Positions 8,197 to 16,447 of a DNA stretch of 64,000 nucleotides are shown here, piece by piece; positions within the stretch are counted from its first letter, which is position 1, and each line of letters starts with the position of its first letter. The position numbers and the translations under genes were made by a program. This DNA comes from Pelotalea chapellei (GTDB lineage Bacteria > Desulfobacterota > Desulfuromonadia > Geobacterales > Pseudopelobacteraceae): positions 62,001 to 126,000 of the forward strand of contig NZ_JAHDYS010000004.1 of assembly GCF_018531195.1 (NCBI RefSeq), written 5' to 3'. The notes under the pieces were generated by a model. It did no database searches. It was not told where the DNA came from and saw only the letters and a list, made by a program, of their open reading frames with translations.

Positions 8197-9291
8197 TCAC
8201 TCCTTCAGCAGGTTATTGAAGAGATTCACCATGAAGTCCTGCGCATTGGTGAGAATCGCCTGGGCCTGGGCGGAGCCGCGGTTGGCCAGCTTGTCGGCGC
8301 TGAATTCGCTCATGTCCACGAGATATAAAAATACCGGTCGCACTTCCCCCCCAAGCAGTACCCGATAACCGGGAAGCATGTTACCAAACGCAATCGAATG
8401 GAGCTGGGTCGCCACGGCGATGACAGTGGTGGCGCGTCGGGCCTGGTTCCGCATGGCATCCTGAGCCTGACACACATCGGTAATTACTTCGGGGAGCGGT
8501 CCGTCATCCCGTATCGAACCGGCCAGGACGTAGGGAATGCCATACTTTTCACAGGCACAGATGATGCCGTCAGACAACCCCAGCGCTGCAATGGCCGCTT
8601 TTATGGAGCCGTGCAGCCGCACGCGGTTGATGATCTCCAGGTGATTGTAATGGCCATGTGGTGCGAGCTTCTGGGTATAGATGTCCTGCCCGAGACCGGT
8701 TCCGAACAATGCCGCCTCGAGGTCGTGGGTCGCCAGCGCATTCCCTGCCAGCAAAGCGTGGCAGTACCCATTCTCGATCAGCCCCTGCATGGCGCTGCGG
8801 CTGTCCCTGTCAAAGACGACCGCCGGCCCAAGCACCCACACGATGTGGCCGTGATCCCGGTCGTGGCGCAGGACCTGGTAAAGATCGTCATAGGAGCGGG
8901 AGAAGGGGGTTTCACGGGTGCCCCGGGTGCGGAAGGAAAATTTTTCATCATCAACAACCTCAGGGACAGCGAACCCATAGGGGTGGACGTAAATGCCCTC
9001 CTCGCCGTTCTCGGTTCGCCCCACGACAACCGGATCCCCTTTCTTGAGCCTTCTGGCTTCCACGACCTCCACCGCGCCGTCGCGCAGCACGACCACCCCA
9101 TCCATGCGGCTCTCGGCAATGAGGAGCCAGTTCCCATTCCCCAGATGAAGATACTCCGGATGATTTGAGGTCCCATGGAAATCCAGCGGAGCCACTCCAT
9201 CGAGCGGCGCTGGTTTCGTTGTGACCTTGGGAGCATGTACCAGCTCCGGAATGGAAAAGTCCGGTGGACAGTAGCGCGGCCAGAGTGACAT
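8197..9291 (-). CDS. Archaeal-type ornithine cyclodeaminase homologue (TIGR00300-like core)
   Basis: Resembles the C-terminal catalytic part of the TIGR00300 family, whose methanogen members, like the C-terminal half of cyanobacterial AgrE, convert ornithine to proline and ammonia with bound NAD. Recognisable blocks: DFHGTSNHPEYLHL, LLAGNALATHDLEAALFGT, VLAGSIRDDGPLPEVITDV, QLHSIAFGNMLPGY and NRGSAQAQAILTNAQDF. The N-terminal LOR/SDH domain of many relatives is missing; the protein (364 residues) starts directly at the core. AGGAGG stands before the ATG. Its pairing with arginase supports an ornithine substrate. The exact reaction is inferred, not shown. Confidence 0.72.
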   Translation of the reverse strand: MSLWPRYCPPDFSIPELVHAPKVTTKPAPLDGVAPLDFHGTSNHPEYLHLGNGNWLLIAESRMDGVVVLRDGAVEVVEARRLKKGDPVVVGRTENGEEGIYVHPYGFAVPEVVDDEKFSFRTRGTRETPFSRSYDDLYQVLRHDRDHGHIVWVLGPAVVFDRDSRSAMQGLIENGYCHALLAGNALATHDLEAALFGTGLGQDIYTQKLAPHGHYNHLEIINRVRLHGSIKAAIAALGLSDGIICACEKYGIPYVLAGSIRDDGPLPEVITDVCQAQDAMRNQARRATTVIAVATQLHSIAFGNMLPGYRVLLGGEVRPVFLYLVDMSEFSADKLANRGSAQAQAILTNAQDFMVNLFNNLLKE

Positions 9292-9330
9292 CTTGTTCCT
9301 CCTGTCGTGGAATCAGCCGGAAAGCCAGTT

Positions 9331-9482
9331 CTAGTACCGTGTAACTCTTATTTTTCGCACCACGGCTTCCCCCCTCCCAACCTCCCCCTTTAGGCCCTGT
9401 GGGTCCGCTGGAGGGAGGAGCGTGTTCCCTCCCCTGGAGGGGGAGGGTTAGGGAGGGGGTTTTAGATGTTACAGCGCACTAG
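9331..9482. repeat. MITE-like palindromic element with terminal inverted repeats
   Basis: A 152-bp block bounded by imperfect inverted ends CTAGTACCGTGTAAC (9331-9345) and GTTACAGCGCACTAG (9468-9482), 12 of 15 matching. The interior is a C-rich arm from 9369 mirrored by a G-rich arm ending about 9459. It has no coding content. The same C-rich/G-rich design and a CACTAG right end occur between kdpB and kdpC. It separates the arginase operon promoter region from the convergent end of the pirin gene. Confidence 0.7.
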
Positions 9483-9512
9483 ATGCTCTGGCTGTTAAGT
9501 TTCACGAAGTAC

Positions 9513-10445
9513 CTATCCCTCCGTAACATCCACCTGTCGGTCCTTAATGAATGTCCCCTGCTCCAGCTCTGCGAATGCCTGCTGAAGCTCTTCCTGGCTG
9601 TTCATCACGATCGGCCCGTACCAGGCGACCGGCTCACCGATCGGTTTGCCCGAGATGAGCAGGAAGCGAACCGGAATTCCCCTGGTGGTGATAACCACCT
9701 CATCTCCATCACCGAAGAGCACCAAGTCTTCGGCACAGCAGACACATTTCCTGCGCTCAAAATCAAAGTAGTTCTGCCCCACCACTTCATGGCCATAGGC
9801 ATCCCGCTGCGGATCAAAATATCCCTCCCCCTCCACCACATAGGCAAATGCGGTATAGCCTTGCCTGATGGGATGGGTGAAGGTTGTCTCCGCCGGCACT
9901 TTGACATCCAGATACTGCGGATCAACGATCACATCAGAAACCGGACCTTTCACCCCGTCGACCTCACCGCAGATCACCTTGATCGCGACCCCGTCCAATC
10001 GGGTAAATTCAGGGATCACTGCCGCGCCAAAGCCCTGGTAGCGCGGGTTCATCATTTTGTGGGAAGCCGGAAGGTTCGCCCAGAGTTGGAAGCCCCACAA
10101 GACACCATCCTTATCACCACGAGGCATTTCCTGATGAATGATGCCGCTGCCGGTGGTCATCCATTGAATATCCCCCGCTTCGATGACACCACTGTTTTTC
10201 ATGCTGTCCCCATGTTCCACACGCCCTTTGAACATGTAGGTGATGGTTTCTATACCGCGGTGAGGATGCCAGGGAAAGCCCTTCAGGTAGTGCTGCGGAT
10301 CATCGGAATGAAAATCATCCAGCATCAGAAACGGATCAAATTCCGGCACCTGATAATAGCCAAAGGCCCGCTTCAGATGAACTCCCGCCCCTTCAACCGT
10401 CGGCCTGCTTTTGGAAACTTTTTTGATTGTTCGTACTGAAGTCAT
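9513..10445 (-). CDS. Pirin family bicupin protein
   Basis: A 310-residue pirin: two cupin barrels, with the N-terminal iron site motifs FPWHPHRGIETITYM and VEHGDSMKNSG and then GSGIIHQEMP. Bacterial pirins include quercetinase-like dioxygenases and metabolic modulators, and the role of this one is not predictable. AGGAGAAGACT precedes the ATG. It is transcribed alone; downstream lies a palindromic element and upstream a decayed Fic gene. A slightly long C-terminal tail (TFIKDRQVDVTEG) is the only notable point. Confidence 0.9.
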   Translation of the reverse strand: MTSVRTIKKVSKSRPTVEGAGVHLKRAFGYYQVPEFDPFLMLDDFHSDDPQHYLKGFPWHPHRGIETITYMFKGRVEHGDSMKNSGVIEAGDIQWMTTGSGIIHQEMPRGDKDGVLWGFQLWANLPASHKMMNPRYQGFGAAVIPEFTRLDGVAIKVICGEVDGVKGPVSDVIVDPQYLDVKVPAETTFTHPIRQGYTAFAYVVEGEGYFDPQRDAYGHEVVGQNYFDFERRKCVCCAEDLVLFGDGDEVVITTRGIPVRFLLISGKPIGEPVAWYGPIVMNSQEELQQAFAELEQGTFIKDRQVDVTEG

Positions 10446-10788
10446 AGTCTTCTCCTGTGCTATTTCTCGGTTGCTTGCCTATTCTTTTTCTCCCGAAGGA
10501 TGCCAGTAGCGGAAGAGCAGATTTAAATTGTTCTGGAGGACGAAACCTCTGGCCCCAAGCTAATCCTAAAGAGATGAACCACAAGGCTGGCGAAACTTTT
10601 TCTCGCAACTATTTTGTCAATTGTACCATCTCAGCGGAAGTAGCGAGAAAACAACTCAATGAAATGACAGCAGGTTCTGAACATCCGGTGCTAACAATGG
10701 CGCCATCGGAGATGGATTGCCCACACCATCGCCGAACGTCTAGCTGCAATTTTCACCACCAGCAGATCAGCAGTCGGCTTCTGAGTAA

Positions 10789-10840
10789 GTTCCCTGCGAC
10801 TCCGCTCAGGGAACGGACGTCGCTAAGCGGAGTTGAAGCG
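10789..10840. repeat. Short palindromic REP-like repeat
   Basis: GTTCCCTG and CAGGGAAC (10789-10796, 10807-10814) form one perfect hairpin. The overlapping imperfect arms CGACTCCGCTCAG (10797-10809) and CTAAGCGGAGTTG (10823-10835) form another. This nested arrangement is typical of intergenic REP elements. It lies just upstream of the surviving Fic coding sequence and may have interrupted the gene. Confidence 0.55.
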
Positions 10841-11498
10841 AATCAGCGGAGTTATTCCCTACGAAGCGCTACCGCAGGCAGGGTCAATGCTGACCATTAA
10901 CAGTGGTAGCCAGAACCCCGGGAACTTTAAATTACACAATTGCTTCGTTACGATTCATCCGTTTTTCGATGGCAATGGGAGGGTAGGCCGTATCCTCCTG
11001 CCATTGATGCTGGATGCGGAAGGTTATCCGCCGGTTTATTTGTCAGGCTATTTGAAGGATAATCAGAGAGAATATTACGACACGCTGGCAGGGTGCAACT
11101 CCAGGGGAAATGAGCAGAGTGGATCAAGTTTTTCGCAATTGATGTCGATGCTGCTGTCCAGGAGTCTATCAGCACGGTGCTAAGGCTAGGAGCAATCCTC
11201 CGGAAGTGGAAAGAAATTGTGACGGGACTTGGGCTGCGTCGCCAGTCTGTTTTGTACAAGTTTCCCAAACTATGCTTGGAACCCCAGTTTTGACAGCGCA
11301 CAAAGCCAGGATGCTCTTGGTATTTCCTTCCCGTCGGCCAGTGCGGCGTTGACTCTTTTAGAAGAAAAGGGAATTTTGGTACAGCGGGAAAAACACCAGA
11401 GGTACAGAACTTTTTATGCTAAGGACGTGATTGAATTGCTGAACAGGCAACCGGCAGGAGCAGCTGGATCAGGCATGACCCGATTGGTTGAAGGTTAA
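10833..11498 (+). pseudogene. Decayed Fic-family AMPylase gene
   Basis: The Fic active-site motif HPFFDGNGRVGR is intact and is followed by family-typical LPLMLDAEGYPP and YLKDNQREYYDTLAG. The gene then breaks. Near 11090 the frame shifts to frame 2 and continues as VQLQGK, a stop TGA at 11111-11113, then AEWIKFFAIDVDAAVQES and LGAILRKWKEIVTGL, ending in TGA at 11291. The C-terminal winged-helix part (FPSASAALTLLEEKGILV and RYRTFYAKDVIELLN) is back in frame 3. At least two frameshifts and one nonsense codon are therefore present. The N-terminal Fic_N region with its inhibitory helix is absent or unrecognisable upstream of the REP-like repeat. Confidence 0.82.
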
Positions 11499-11579
11499 GT
11501 GCCCTAACTTCATTAGCACCGATTTGTACGGTGGGAATGGTGGAAGAATCAGTATGAAATAAATTAGTGGCAAAATCCT

Positions 11580-12560
11580 TCATCGCTTAAATACTCCGCG
11601 AGATGTGCCAGCATAGAGAGTGTGATTGTCAGCGCGGTCTATTACTATTGAATAGATCATAAGTCCTTCAATACCTTCATTCATAAGAGTCCAACTCCCA
11701 CCTCCATCCACAGATTTAAAAAAATTATTACCAATGGAAGTACCTTGGAGTCCTCCTCCTGCATATATTGTCTGAGGATCGTTAGAATCAATGGCAAGCG
11801 TTTCTATTGATTCACTAATACCTTTATTCAAAGGATTCCAACTCATGCCACTGTCTACTGTTTTCCATATTCGAGTGGAACCACCATCGTATGCTAAAAT
11901 ATACACTATAGAATTGTTATAAGGATGGAGATAAACGGAGCGAATCCGTTGTCCAAATTCCATAGATTCCCACGTTAAGCCATCATCAAAAGACTTCAGA
12001 ATACCTACGTTAGTTCCGGCGACAATCATTTTTCCATCATTTGAAATTGCAAGAGTATAGCTTTCAGCGTCAACTACTTTATTCCAACTATTACCGCCAT
12101 CATTTGTTTTATAAATTCCACCTGAAAAAGTTCCGTTATTTTCAGCGCTAAGGTAAGCAGCTTCCTTGTTTCTTGGATCTATAACAATTGAAGTTATTCC
12201 AGACCCAAATGGTTCTAAGACTTCAAAAAAATTACCTCCGTCAGTTGATTTTAAAAATTTTCCGGACAATGTTCCATTTATTGGGTATCCGGTATAAAGG
12301 ACAGTACCATCCTGATAAATGGCAAAGAACACAGTAAAACCATTATATATTTTATTCCAATTCAACTCTTTTATATTTTTTTTGTAAACACCATCATAAG
12401 TAGTAGCGAAAATAGAATTATTCGATGGTAACTGTGTTAAGTTAAATGAGGCCTGTTCCTCAAGGCCGATTTGTTTCCATTTGCTTAGCTTACTTTCAGA
12501 ATCACCTGAGCAACCACAGAGACAAAGAATCATAAATATAGGAATAAATAAAGTTTTCAA
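11580..12560 (-). CDS. Beta-propeller (BNR/sortilin-like repeat) lipoprotein, unknown function
   Basis: The reading frame is open further upstream, but the best start is TTG at 12560: AAAGG lies 6 bases before it and it directly opens a lipoprotein signal (LKTLFIPIFMILCLCGC; lipobox LCGC). The mature part is a series of repeats containing STDGGNFF, KTNDGGNSW, SFDDGLTW, KTVDSGMSW and KSVDGGGSW. These are Asp-box/BNR repeats as in sortilin-type and photosystem-assembly propellers, roughly six blades. The product is about 326 residues, probably lipid-anchored. The gene is visibly more A+T-rich than its neighbours, which suggests lateral origin. Ligand unknown. Confidence 0.75.
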   Translation of the reverse strand: MKTLFIPIFMILCLCGCSGDSESKLSKWKQIGLEEQASFNLTQLPSNNSIFATTYDGVYKKNIKELNWNKIYNGFTVFFAIYQDGTVLYTGYPINGTLSGKFLKSTDGGNFFEVLEPFGSGITSIVIDPRNKEAAYLSAENNGTFSGGIYKTNDGGNSWNKVVDAESYTLAISNDGKMIVAGTNVGILKSFDDGLTWESMEFGQRIRSVYLHPYNNSIVYILAYDGGSTRIWKTVDSGMSWNPLNKGISESIETLAIDSNDPQTIYAGGGLQGTSIGNNFFKSVDGGGSWTLMNEGIEGLMIYSIVIDRADNHTLYAGTSRGVFKR

Positions 12561-12993
12561 GATAAGCCTTTTGGGTAGATGATAAATAAAGAGAAGTGGA
12601 AATGAAAACTTGTTTATAGTTGCATGTTTGCTTGCACGTGCGCGTGAACTTTTGGAATCACCCTGATCATGAAGAACCCGCAGGCTTTGCCAGACAACCA
12701 GCACCACCCATGGATCTTAAAATGACTACACGAATAACACAATTTCTAATATTTCCTCAGTAAATCTCATTGTTCCTCCTCTACCCTAATGTTGCTGCTC
12801 TCCATGACCAGCTTGCTCTTGATAACCTTCACCAAGTTCTTCCTGCCAGAGTACCAGCTTAACTGCCGAAATAAGTAAGTAAGAAGCATTGCGATGATTA
12901 GCGTGTGGGAATGTCGTGAGAAAAAAAATCCCATATGCGGCACAGCTTGAAGTGATGTTTTACTGCCGGTACACTTGCTGGAGAACGAACGAC
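12561..12993. other. Gene-poor scrambled region
   Basis: No convincing complete gene. On the minus strand GGAGGAAC precedes an ATG at 12770, but the frame ends after 14 codons (MRFTEEILEIVLFV) at 12726; this looks like the severed start of a lost gene. The reading frame extending upstream of the beta-propeller gene (to 12707) has no ribosome-binding site and no recognisable domain. The region lies between two gene fragments and reads as a recombination zone. Confidence 0.4.
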
Positions 12994-13092
12994 ATGGGAG
13001 GAGGCCGTGATATTCCCAGAAGGAAACTGGGCAGGACCGGTGAAGAGGTGACCATTATCGGCCTGGGGGGTGAAGGGATATTACGTATCCTG
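12994..13092 (+). pseudogene. N-terminal fragment of an aldo/keto reductase
   Basis: An ATG opens MGGGRDIPRRKLGRT followed by GEEVTIIGLGGEGILR. This matches the start of bacterial aldo/keto reductases, which begin with (I)PxRxLGxTG and then xxxxxGLGG. Similarity ends after about 33 codons, where the DNA turns into low-complexity repeats (copies of GTGGGAC, then C-rich sequence). The NADPH-binding barrel and catalytic Tyr are absent, so this is a truncated remnant. Confidence 0.6.
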
Positions 13093-13168
13093 GAACGTGG
13101 GACGTGGGACCTGGAACCAGGAATGGCACAAACCAATCCCCAATCCCCAGCCCCCGGTCCCGGGTGAT

Positions 13169-13948
13169 TTAACCCTTGAATCCAAAGGAGGCGAAGTGGG
13201 AAGCATTGCCGATCTCTCCGTTAACCGAAGGAGGCGGTGCAGCCAGGAACACGGCCAGGGCCGCCGCTCTCGTGGCGGGATCAAGTGCGCCCTGCTGTTT
13301 GAAATCCACGAAGCGTTGCCACGTATGGGTGCCCAGAGCCTGGGGTCCGGCAGCGCGGATCTGCTCCTGCATAGAGGTGTCTATCACCCCCGGATCGAGT
13401 CCGTTTACGCGGATGCCATCCTGCTCCAGTTCCAGTGCCAGCATGCGGGTCAGCTGGTTCAGGCCGGCCTTGCCGATGCAGTACATGCCGAAGGGGGAGA
13501 GCACCGAGCTTCCCAGACTGGAGGTGACGTTGATGATCGCCCCGCCGACTCTCTTCAGATAGGGAATCGCCTCCCGGGCCAAAAGAAAGGCTCCCTTCAG
13601 ATTGATCCCCAGGGCGACATCCCATTCCGTAGCGCTCACATCCCCTAACCGCCGGAATGGCCCAACCACGGCCGCATTATTCATCAGTATATGGATCCCG
13701 CCGAAACGCTCCACCGTGGCCGCCACCACGCGCCGCGCCGTTTCCTCCAGCGCCACATCCCCCACCAGGGGCAGACATCTCGCCCGGCCAATCAGGTCAG
13801 CCACCTCTACCAGTTCGCCTTCCGTGCGGCTGACGACCGCGACGGATGCCCCCTGTACAGCAAAGGCCAGCGCGGCGGCCCGTCCCAGCCCACGCCCTCC
13901 CCCGGTTATAACTGCCACCTTGCCGGCCAGCCTTGTGCCGTCAGTCAT
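13169..13948 (-). CDS. Short-chain dehydrogenase/reductase (SDR)
   Basis: A classical SDR of 259 residues. The NAD(P)-binding motif is VAVITGGGRGLG. NNAAVV stabilises the core, Ser lies in NVTSSLGSS, and the catalytic pair is in YCIGK. PGVIDTSM follows, as usual. A start at the second ATG was chosen because GGAGGTATCT precedes it; the first ATG overlaps that Shine-Dalgarno. The gene stands alone, convergent with the aldo/keto reductase fragment and divergent from pta. The substrate cannot be assigned. Confidence 0.88.
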   Translation of the reverse strand: MTDGTRLAGKVAVITGGGRGLGRAAALAFAVQGASVAVVSRTEGELVEVADLIGRARCLPLVGDVALEETARRVVAATVERFGGIHILMNNAAVVGPFRRLGDVSATEWDVALGINLKGAFLLAREAIPYLKRVGGAIINVTSSLGSSVLSPFGMYCIGKAGLNQLTRMLALELEQDGIRVNGLDPGVIDTSMQEQIRAAGPQALGTHTWQRFVDFKQQGALDPATRAAALAVFLAAPPPSVNGEIGNASHFASFGFKG

Positions 13949-14114
13949 AGATACCTCCATCGTGATAATGCAGCTCTATCGGAGTGTATTTACATTCGAA
14001 GGCGACCGACTGCTCCAGGTTGCCCTCACACAAAAGTATAGCTGACGGCTGAAATTAATTCATATTTTAACAATTTCAGTATCATTAAAAGCTTGATTAT
14101 ACTGGCATTTTTTG

Positions 14115-14143
14115 TTGACCGATCCCCCAACTTCGCCTATAAG
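14115..14143 (+). promoter_or_regulatory. Sigma70-type promoter of pta
   Basis: TTGACC at 14115-14120, a 17-bp spacer and TATAAG at 14138-14143. This gives a leader of about 55 bases before the pta ATG, which carries AAGGAGG. Confidence 0.65.
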
Positions 14144-14205
14144 GATAAACTCTGTTTTACACAGCAAAACCCATTGTTACTTTTCATCACAAGGAGGAAA
14201 ACAGA

Positions 14206-15210
14206 ATGCATCTTGTGGATCAGATCAAGGAGAAGGCCCGGAAAAACCTGCAGACAGTGGTGCTGCCGGAGAGTTACGACGAGCGCATGCTGTTTGCAGC
14301 CGAAAAGATCGTCAAGGAAGGACTGGCGAAGATCATCATTCTGGGTGACCCTGCAAAAATCCAGGCCGAGGCGACCGCCAAAGGGGTCGATTTGACCGGT
14401 GTGGAACTGCTTAATCCGGCGACATCGCCCAAACTGGAGCAATATGTTGCCGATTTTGTTGAACTGCGCAAAAGTAAGGGTATAACAGCCGATGAGGCCC
14501 GGAAACTGCTAACTGGCGAGGATAACCTTTACTACGCCGGCATGATGGTCCGCAACGGCGATGCAGGGGGAGAAGTAGCCGGGGCAACCGGGACAACCGG
14601 AAATGTGCTTAAGGCTGCCTTTCAGACCGTGGGTCCTGCTAAAGGCATCAAGACCGTTTCCTCATTTTTCCTCATGGTCACCAAGACCCCCAGCTTTGGC
14701 GAAAATGGCATTGTGTTGTTCGCAGACTGCGCCGTGAATCCCAATCCCGATGCCCAGGCTCTGGCTGAGATCGCCGTGGCAACGGCCGGCAACTGCAAGG
14801 CATTCCTTGATGTGGAAGCCCGGGTGGGCATGCTCTCTTTCTCAACAAAGGGAAGCGCCACCCATCCCGACTGCGACAAGGTGCTCAAAGCGATGGAAAT
14901 CGCCAAGCAGATCCAGCCCGACCTGCTGATCGACGGAGAACTGCAGGCTGATGCTGCCCTGCTCCCCAAGGTTGGCGAGAAAAAAGCACCAGGCAGCCCA
15001 GTGGCAGGCAAGGCCAATGTTCTGATCTTCCCTGATCTCGATGCCGGTAACATCGGCTATAAACTGGTAGAGCGTGTTGCAGGTGCCGAGGCTGTCGGTC
15101 CCATCATCCAGGGTCTGGCAAAGCCGGTCAACGACCTTTCCCGCGGCTGCTCCATCGATGATATCGTCAATGTCACCGCTATCACTGCCGTACAGGCTGC
15201 CCAAGGGTAG
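14206..15210 (+). CDS. pta: Phosphate acetyltransferase
   Basis: Interconverts acetyl-CoA and acetyl phosphate, linking acetate activation to central metabolism; in Geobacter-type organisms it works with acetate kinase in acetate uptake. The 334-residue length is that of the short Pta class with only the catalytic PTA_PTB domain. Characteristic blocks: TVVLPESYDERML, GATGTTGNVLKAAFQTVG, FADCAVNPNPDAQALAEIA, MLSFSTKGSATHP and NVLIFPDLDAGNIGYKLV, ending SRGCSIDDIVNV. AAGGAGG precedes the ATG. ackA is not adjacent. A strong terminator follows, so it is monocistronic. Confidence 0.96.
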   Translation: MHLVDQIKEKARKNLQTVVLPESYDERMLFAAEKIVKEGLAKIIILGDPAKIQAEATAKGVDLTGVELLNPATSPKLEQYVADFVELRKSKGITADEARKLLTGEDNLYYAGMMVRNGDAGGEVAGATGTTGNVLKAAFQTVGPAKGIKTVSSFFLMVTKTPSFGENGIVLFADCAVNPNPDAQALAEIAVATAGNCKAFLDVEARVGMLSFSTKGSATHPDCDKVLKAMEIAKQIQPDLLIDGELQADAALLPKVGEKKAPGSPVAGKANVLIFPDLDAGNIGYKLVERVAGAEAVGPIIQGLAKPVNDLSRGCSIDDIVNVTAITAVQAAQG

Positions 15211-15238
15211 TAGGAATCAGTTTGATTGCTGTATAATT

Positions 15239-15275
15239 AAAGGCGCATCCGAATCGGGTGCGCCTTCTTCATTTG
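15239..15275 (+). terminator. Rho-independent terminator after pta
   Basis: A nearly perfect stem AAGGCGCATCCGA / TCGGGTGCGCCTT is followed by the T-rich CTTCATTTG, about 30 bases after the pta stop. Confidence 0.75.
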
Positions 15276-15295
15276 CAAGCCTTGAGGAGACAGGA

Positions 15296-15643
15296 ATGGT
15301 TACCACCCTCGTACAAATAATGATGATTCTGGCCCTGGCTCTTCCCTGTGCGGCTGCTGATTCCGCCAAAGAAGGTATCCGGGAGGTCGGGCAGGGGCTG
15401 AAGAAGATCGGCACCGAAACCGGTAAGGCCGCCAAAAAAGGAGGCAAGGAGATCGGTCAGGCTTTCAAGGAAGGGGGCAAAGAGATCGGCACGGGGGCCA
15501 AAAAGATCGGCAAGGATACGGGGCAGACTATCAAACAGGAAACCAGGGAAGCCGGCCAGGCAGCTAAAAAAACAGGAAAAACCATGGGCGACTGGTTCAG
15601 GAACCTGGGGAATTCTTTCAAGCGGTTCTTCACCGGCAGCTAG
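15296..15643 (+). CDS. Small secreted Lys/Gly-rich amphipathic-repeat protein
   Basis: GAGGAGACAGGA precedes an ATG that starts a signal peptide (MVTTLVQIMMILALALPCAAA). The mature part, about 95 residues, consists of degenerate repeats of about 11 residues with the core KKIGxxTGxxxK or KEIGxxxKxxG. It ends in an aromatic, basic tail (WFRNLGNSFKRFF). The periodic Lys/Gly pattern resembles LEA-type or apolipoprotein-like 11-mer helices that bind membranes or resist drying. No catalytic motif is seen. It begins just after the pta terminator and has no partner gene. Confidence 0.7.
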   Translation: MVTTLVQIMMILALALPCAAADSAKEGIREVGQGLKKIGTETGKAAKKGGKEIGQAFKEGGKEIGTGAKKIGKDTGQTIKQETREAGQAAKKTGKTMGDWFRNLGNSFKRFFTGS

Positions 15644-15672
15644 CTCATCTTAAGAGGCTGTTGAACAAGCTG

Positions 15673-16350
15673 TTAATCGGCATACGGCAGCGGATCGCTC
15701 AATCCCGCCTCGCTGAATCCCTTCAAGCGCAACCGGCAGGAATCACATCGACCGCAGGACAAGCCTTCCGGTGTAGGATCATAGCAGGAGTGAGTCAGAC
15801 CATAATCCACCCCCAGGGCAACGCCGGCCTTTATGATCTCGGCCTTGGTCATGGCAATCAACGGGGTGTGGATGTGGAAGCCGCCGCCACCTTCCACTCC
15901 GGCTTTGGTGGCCAGATTAGCCATGGTCTCAAATGCGGCGATGTATTCGGGGCGGCAGTCGGGGTAGCCGGAGTAATCCAAAGCATTAACCCCGATGTAG
16001 ATATCCGAGGCACCCAACGTTTCAGCCCATCCCAGGGCAAATGAGAGAAAAATGGTGTTGCGGGCCGGCACGTAGGTCACCGGAATCTCGTTCCCCACCC
16101 CCTCCTTGGGCACATCGATATCAGCAGTGAGAGCGCTGCCTCCCATCATCCTGAGATCAAACTCCACCACCAGATGTTCCACCGCACCCAGACGCTTGGC
16201 ATTGGCCTTGGCCACTTGCAGTTCGTGGCCATGACGCTGGCCATAAGCAAAGCTGATGGCATAGGGCGCAAAACCGTCGCGGATGGCCATTGCAAGGCAG
16301 GTACTGGAATCGAGTCCGCTACTGTAAAGGATGACTGCTTTGGGTTGCAT
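15673..16350 (-). CDS. queC: 7-cyano-7-deazaguanine synthase
   Basis: ATP- and ammonia-dependent enzyme converting 7-carboxy-7-deazaguanine to preQ0 in queuosine biosynthesis. The 225-residue protein opens with the PP-loop [12 protein letters not shown] (family consensus SGGLDS). It carries family blocks [45 protein letters not shown] and [11 protein letters not shown]. The zinc site is Cys189, Cys199, Cys202 and Cys205. AGAAGAGG stands before the ATG. It is divergent from the OB-fold gene. Other queuosine genes are not nearby. No preQ1 riboswitch was seen in its leader. Confidence 0.95.
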   Translation of the reverse strand: MQPKAVILYSSGLDSSTCLAMAIRDGFAPYAISFAYGQRHGHELQVAKANAKRLGAVEHLVVEFDLRMMGGSALTADIDVPKEGVGNEIPVTYVPARNTIFLSFALGWAETLGASDIYIGVNALDYSGYPDCRPEYIAAFETMANLATKAGVEGGGGFHIHTPLIAMTKAEIIKAGVALGVDYGLTHSCYDPTPEGLSCGRCDSCRLRLKGFSEAGLSDPLPYAD

Positions 16351-16447
16351 GAATACCTCTTCTGAAGGTTTTTTTAGGATGACCGGGAACTTTTTTTCGT
16401 GATAGTATCAGAAAATCGAAGCTGGTAAATTCAAAAAAGGGGATTTC

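Noticed and set aside
8398-9168. Long open frame antisense to the ornithine cyclodeaminase homologue
   Set aside because: The opposite strand encodes a recognisable family with a good start; the antisense translation shows no motifs.
9483-10439. Open frame antisense to the pirin gene
   Set aside because: It is fully explained as the shadow of a clear pirin coding sequence.
10457-10900. 147-codon open frame upstream of the Fic remnant
   Set aside because: Composition is not protein-like, it runs through the palindromic repeat, and no family features are visible.
16351-16447. Possible preQ1 riboswitch upstream of queC
   Set aside because: The leader has an A-rich tail but lacks the conserved stem and CCC-containing loop arrangement of the known preQ1 classes, so it was not called.
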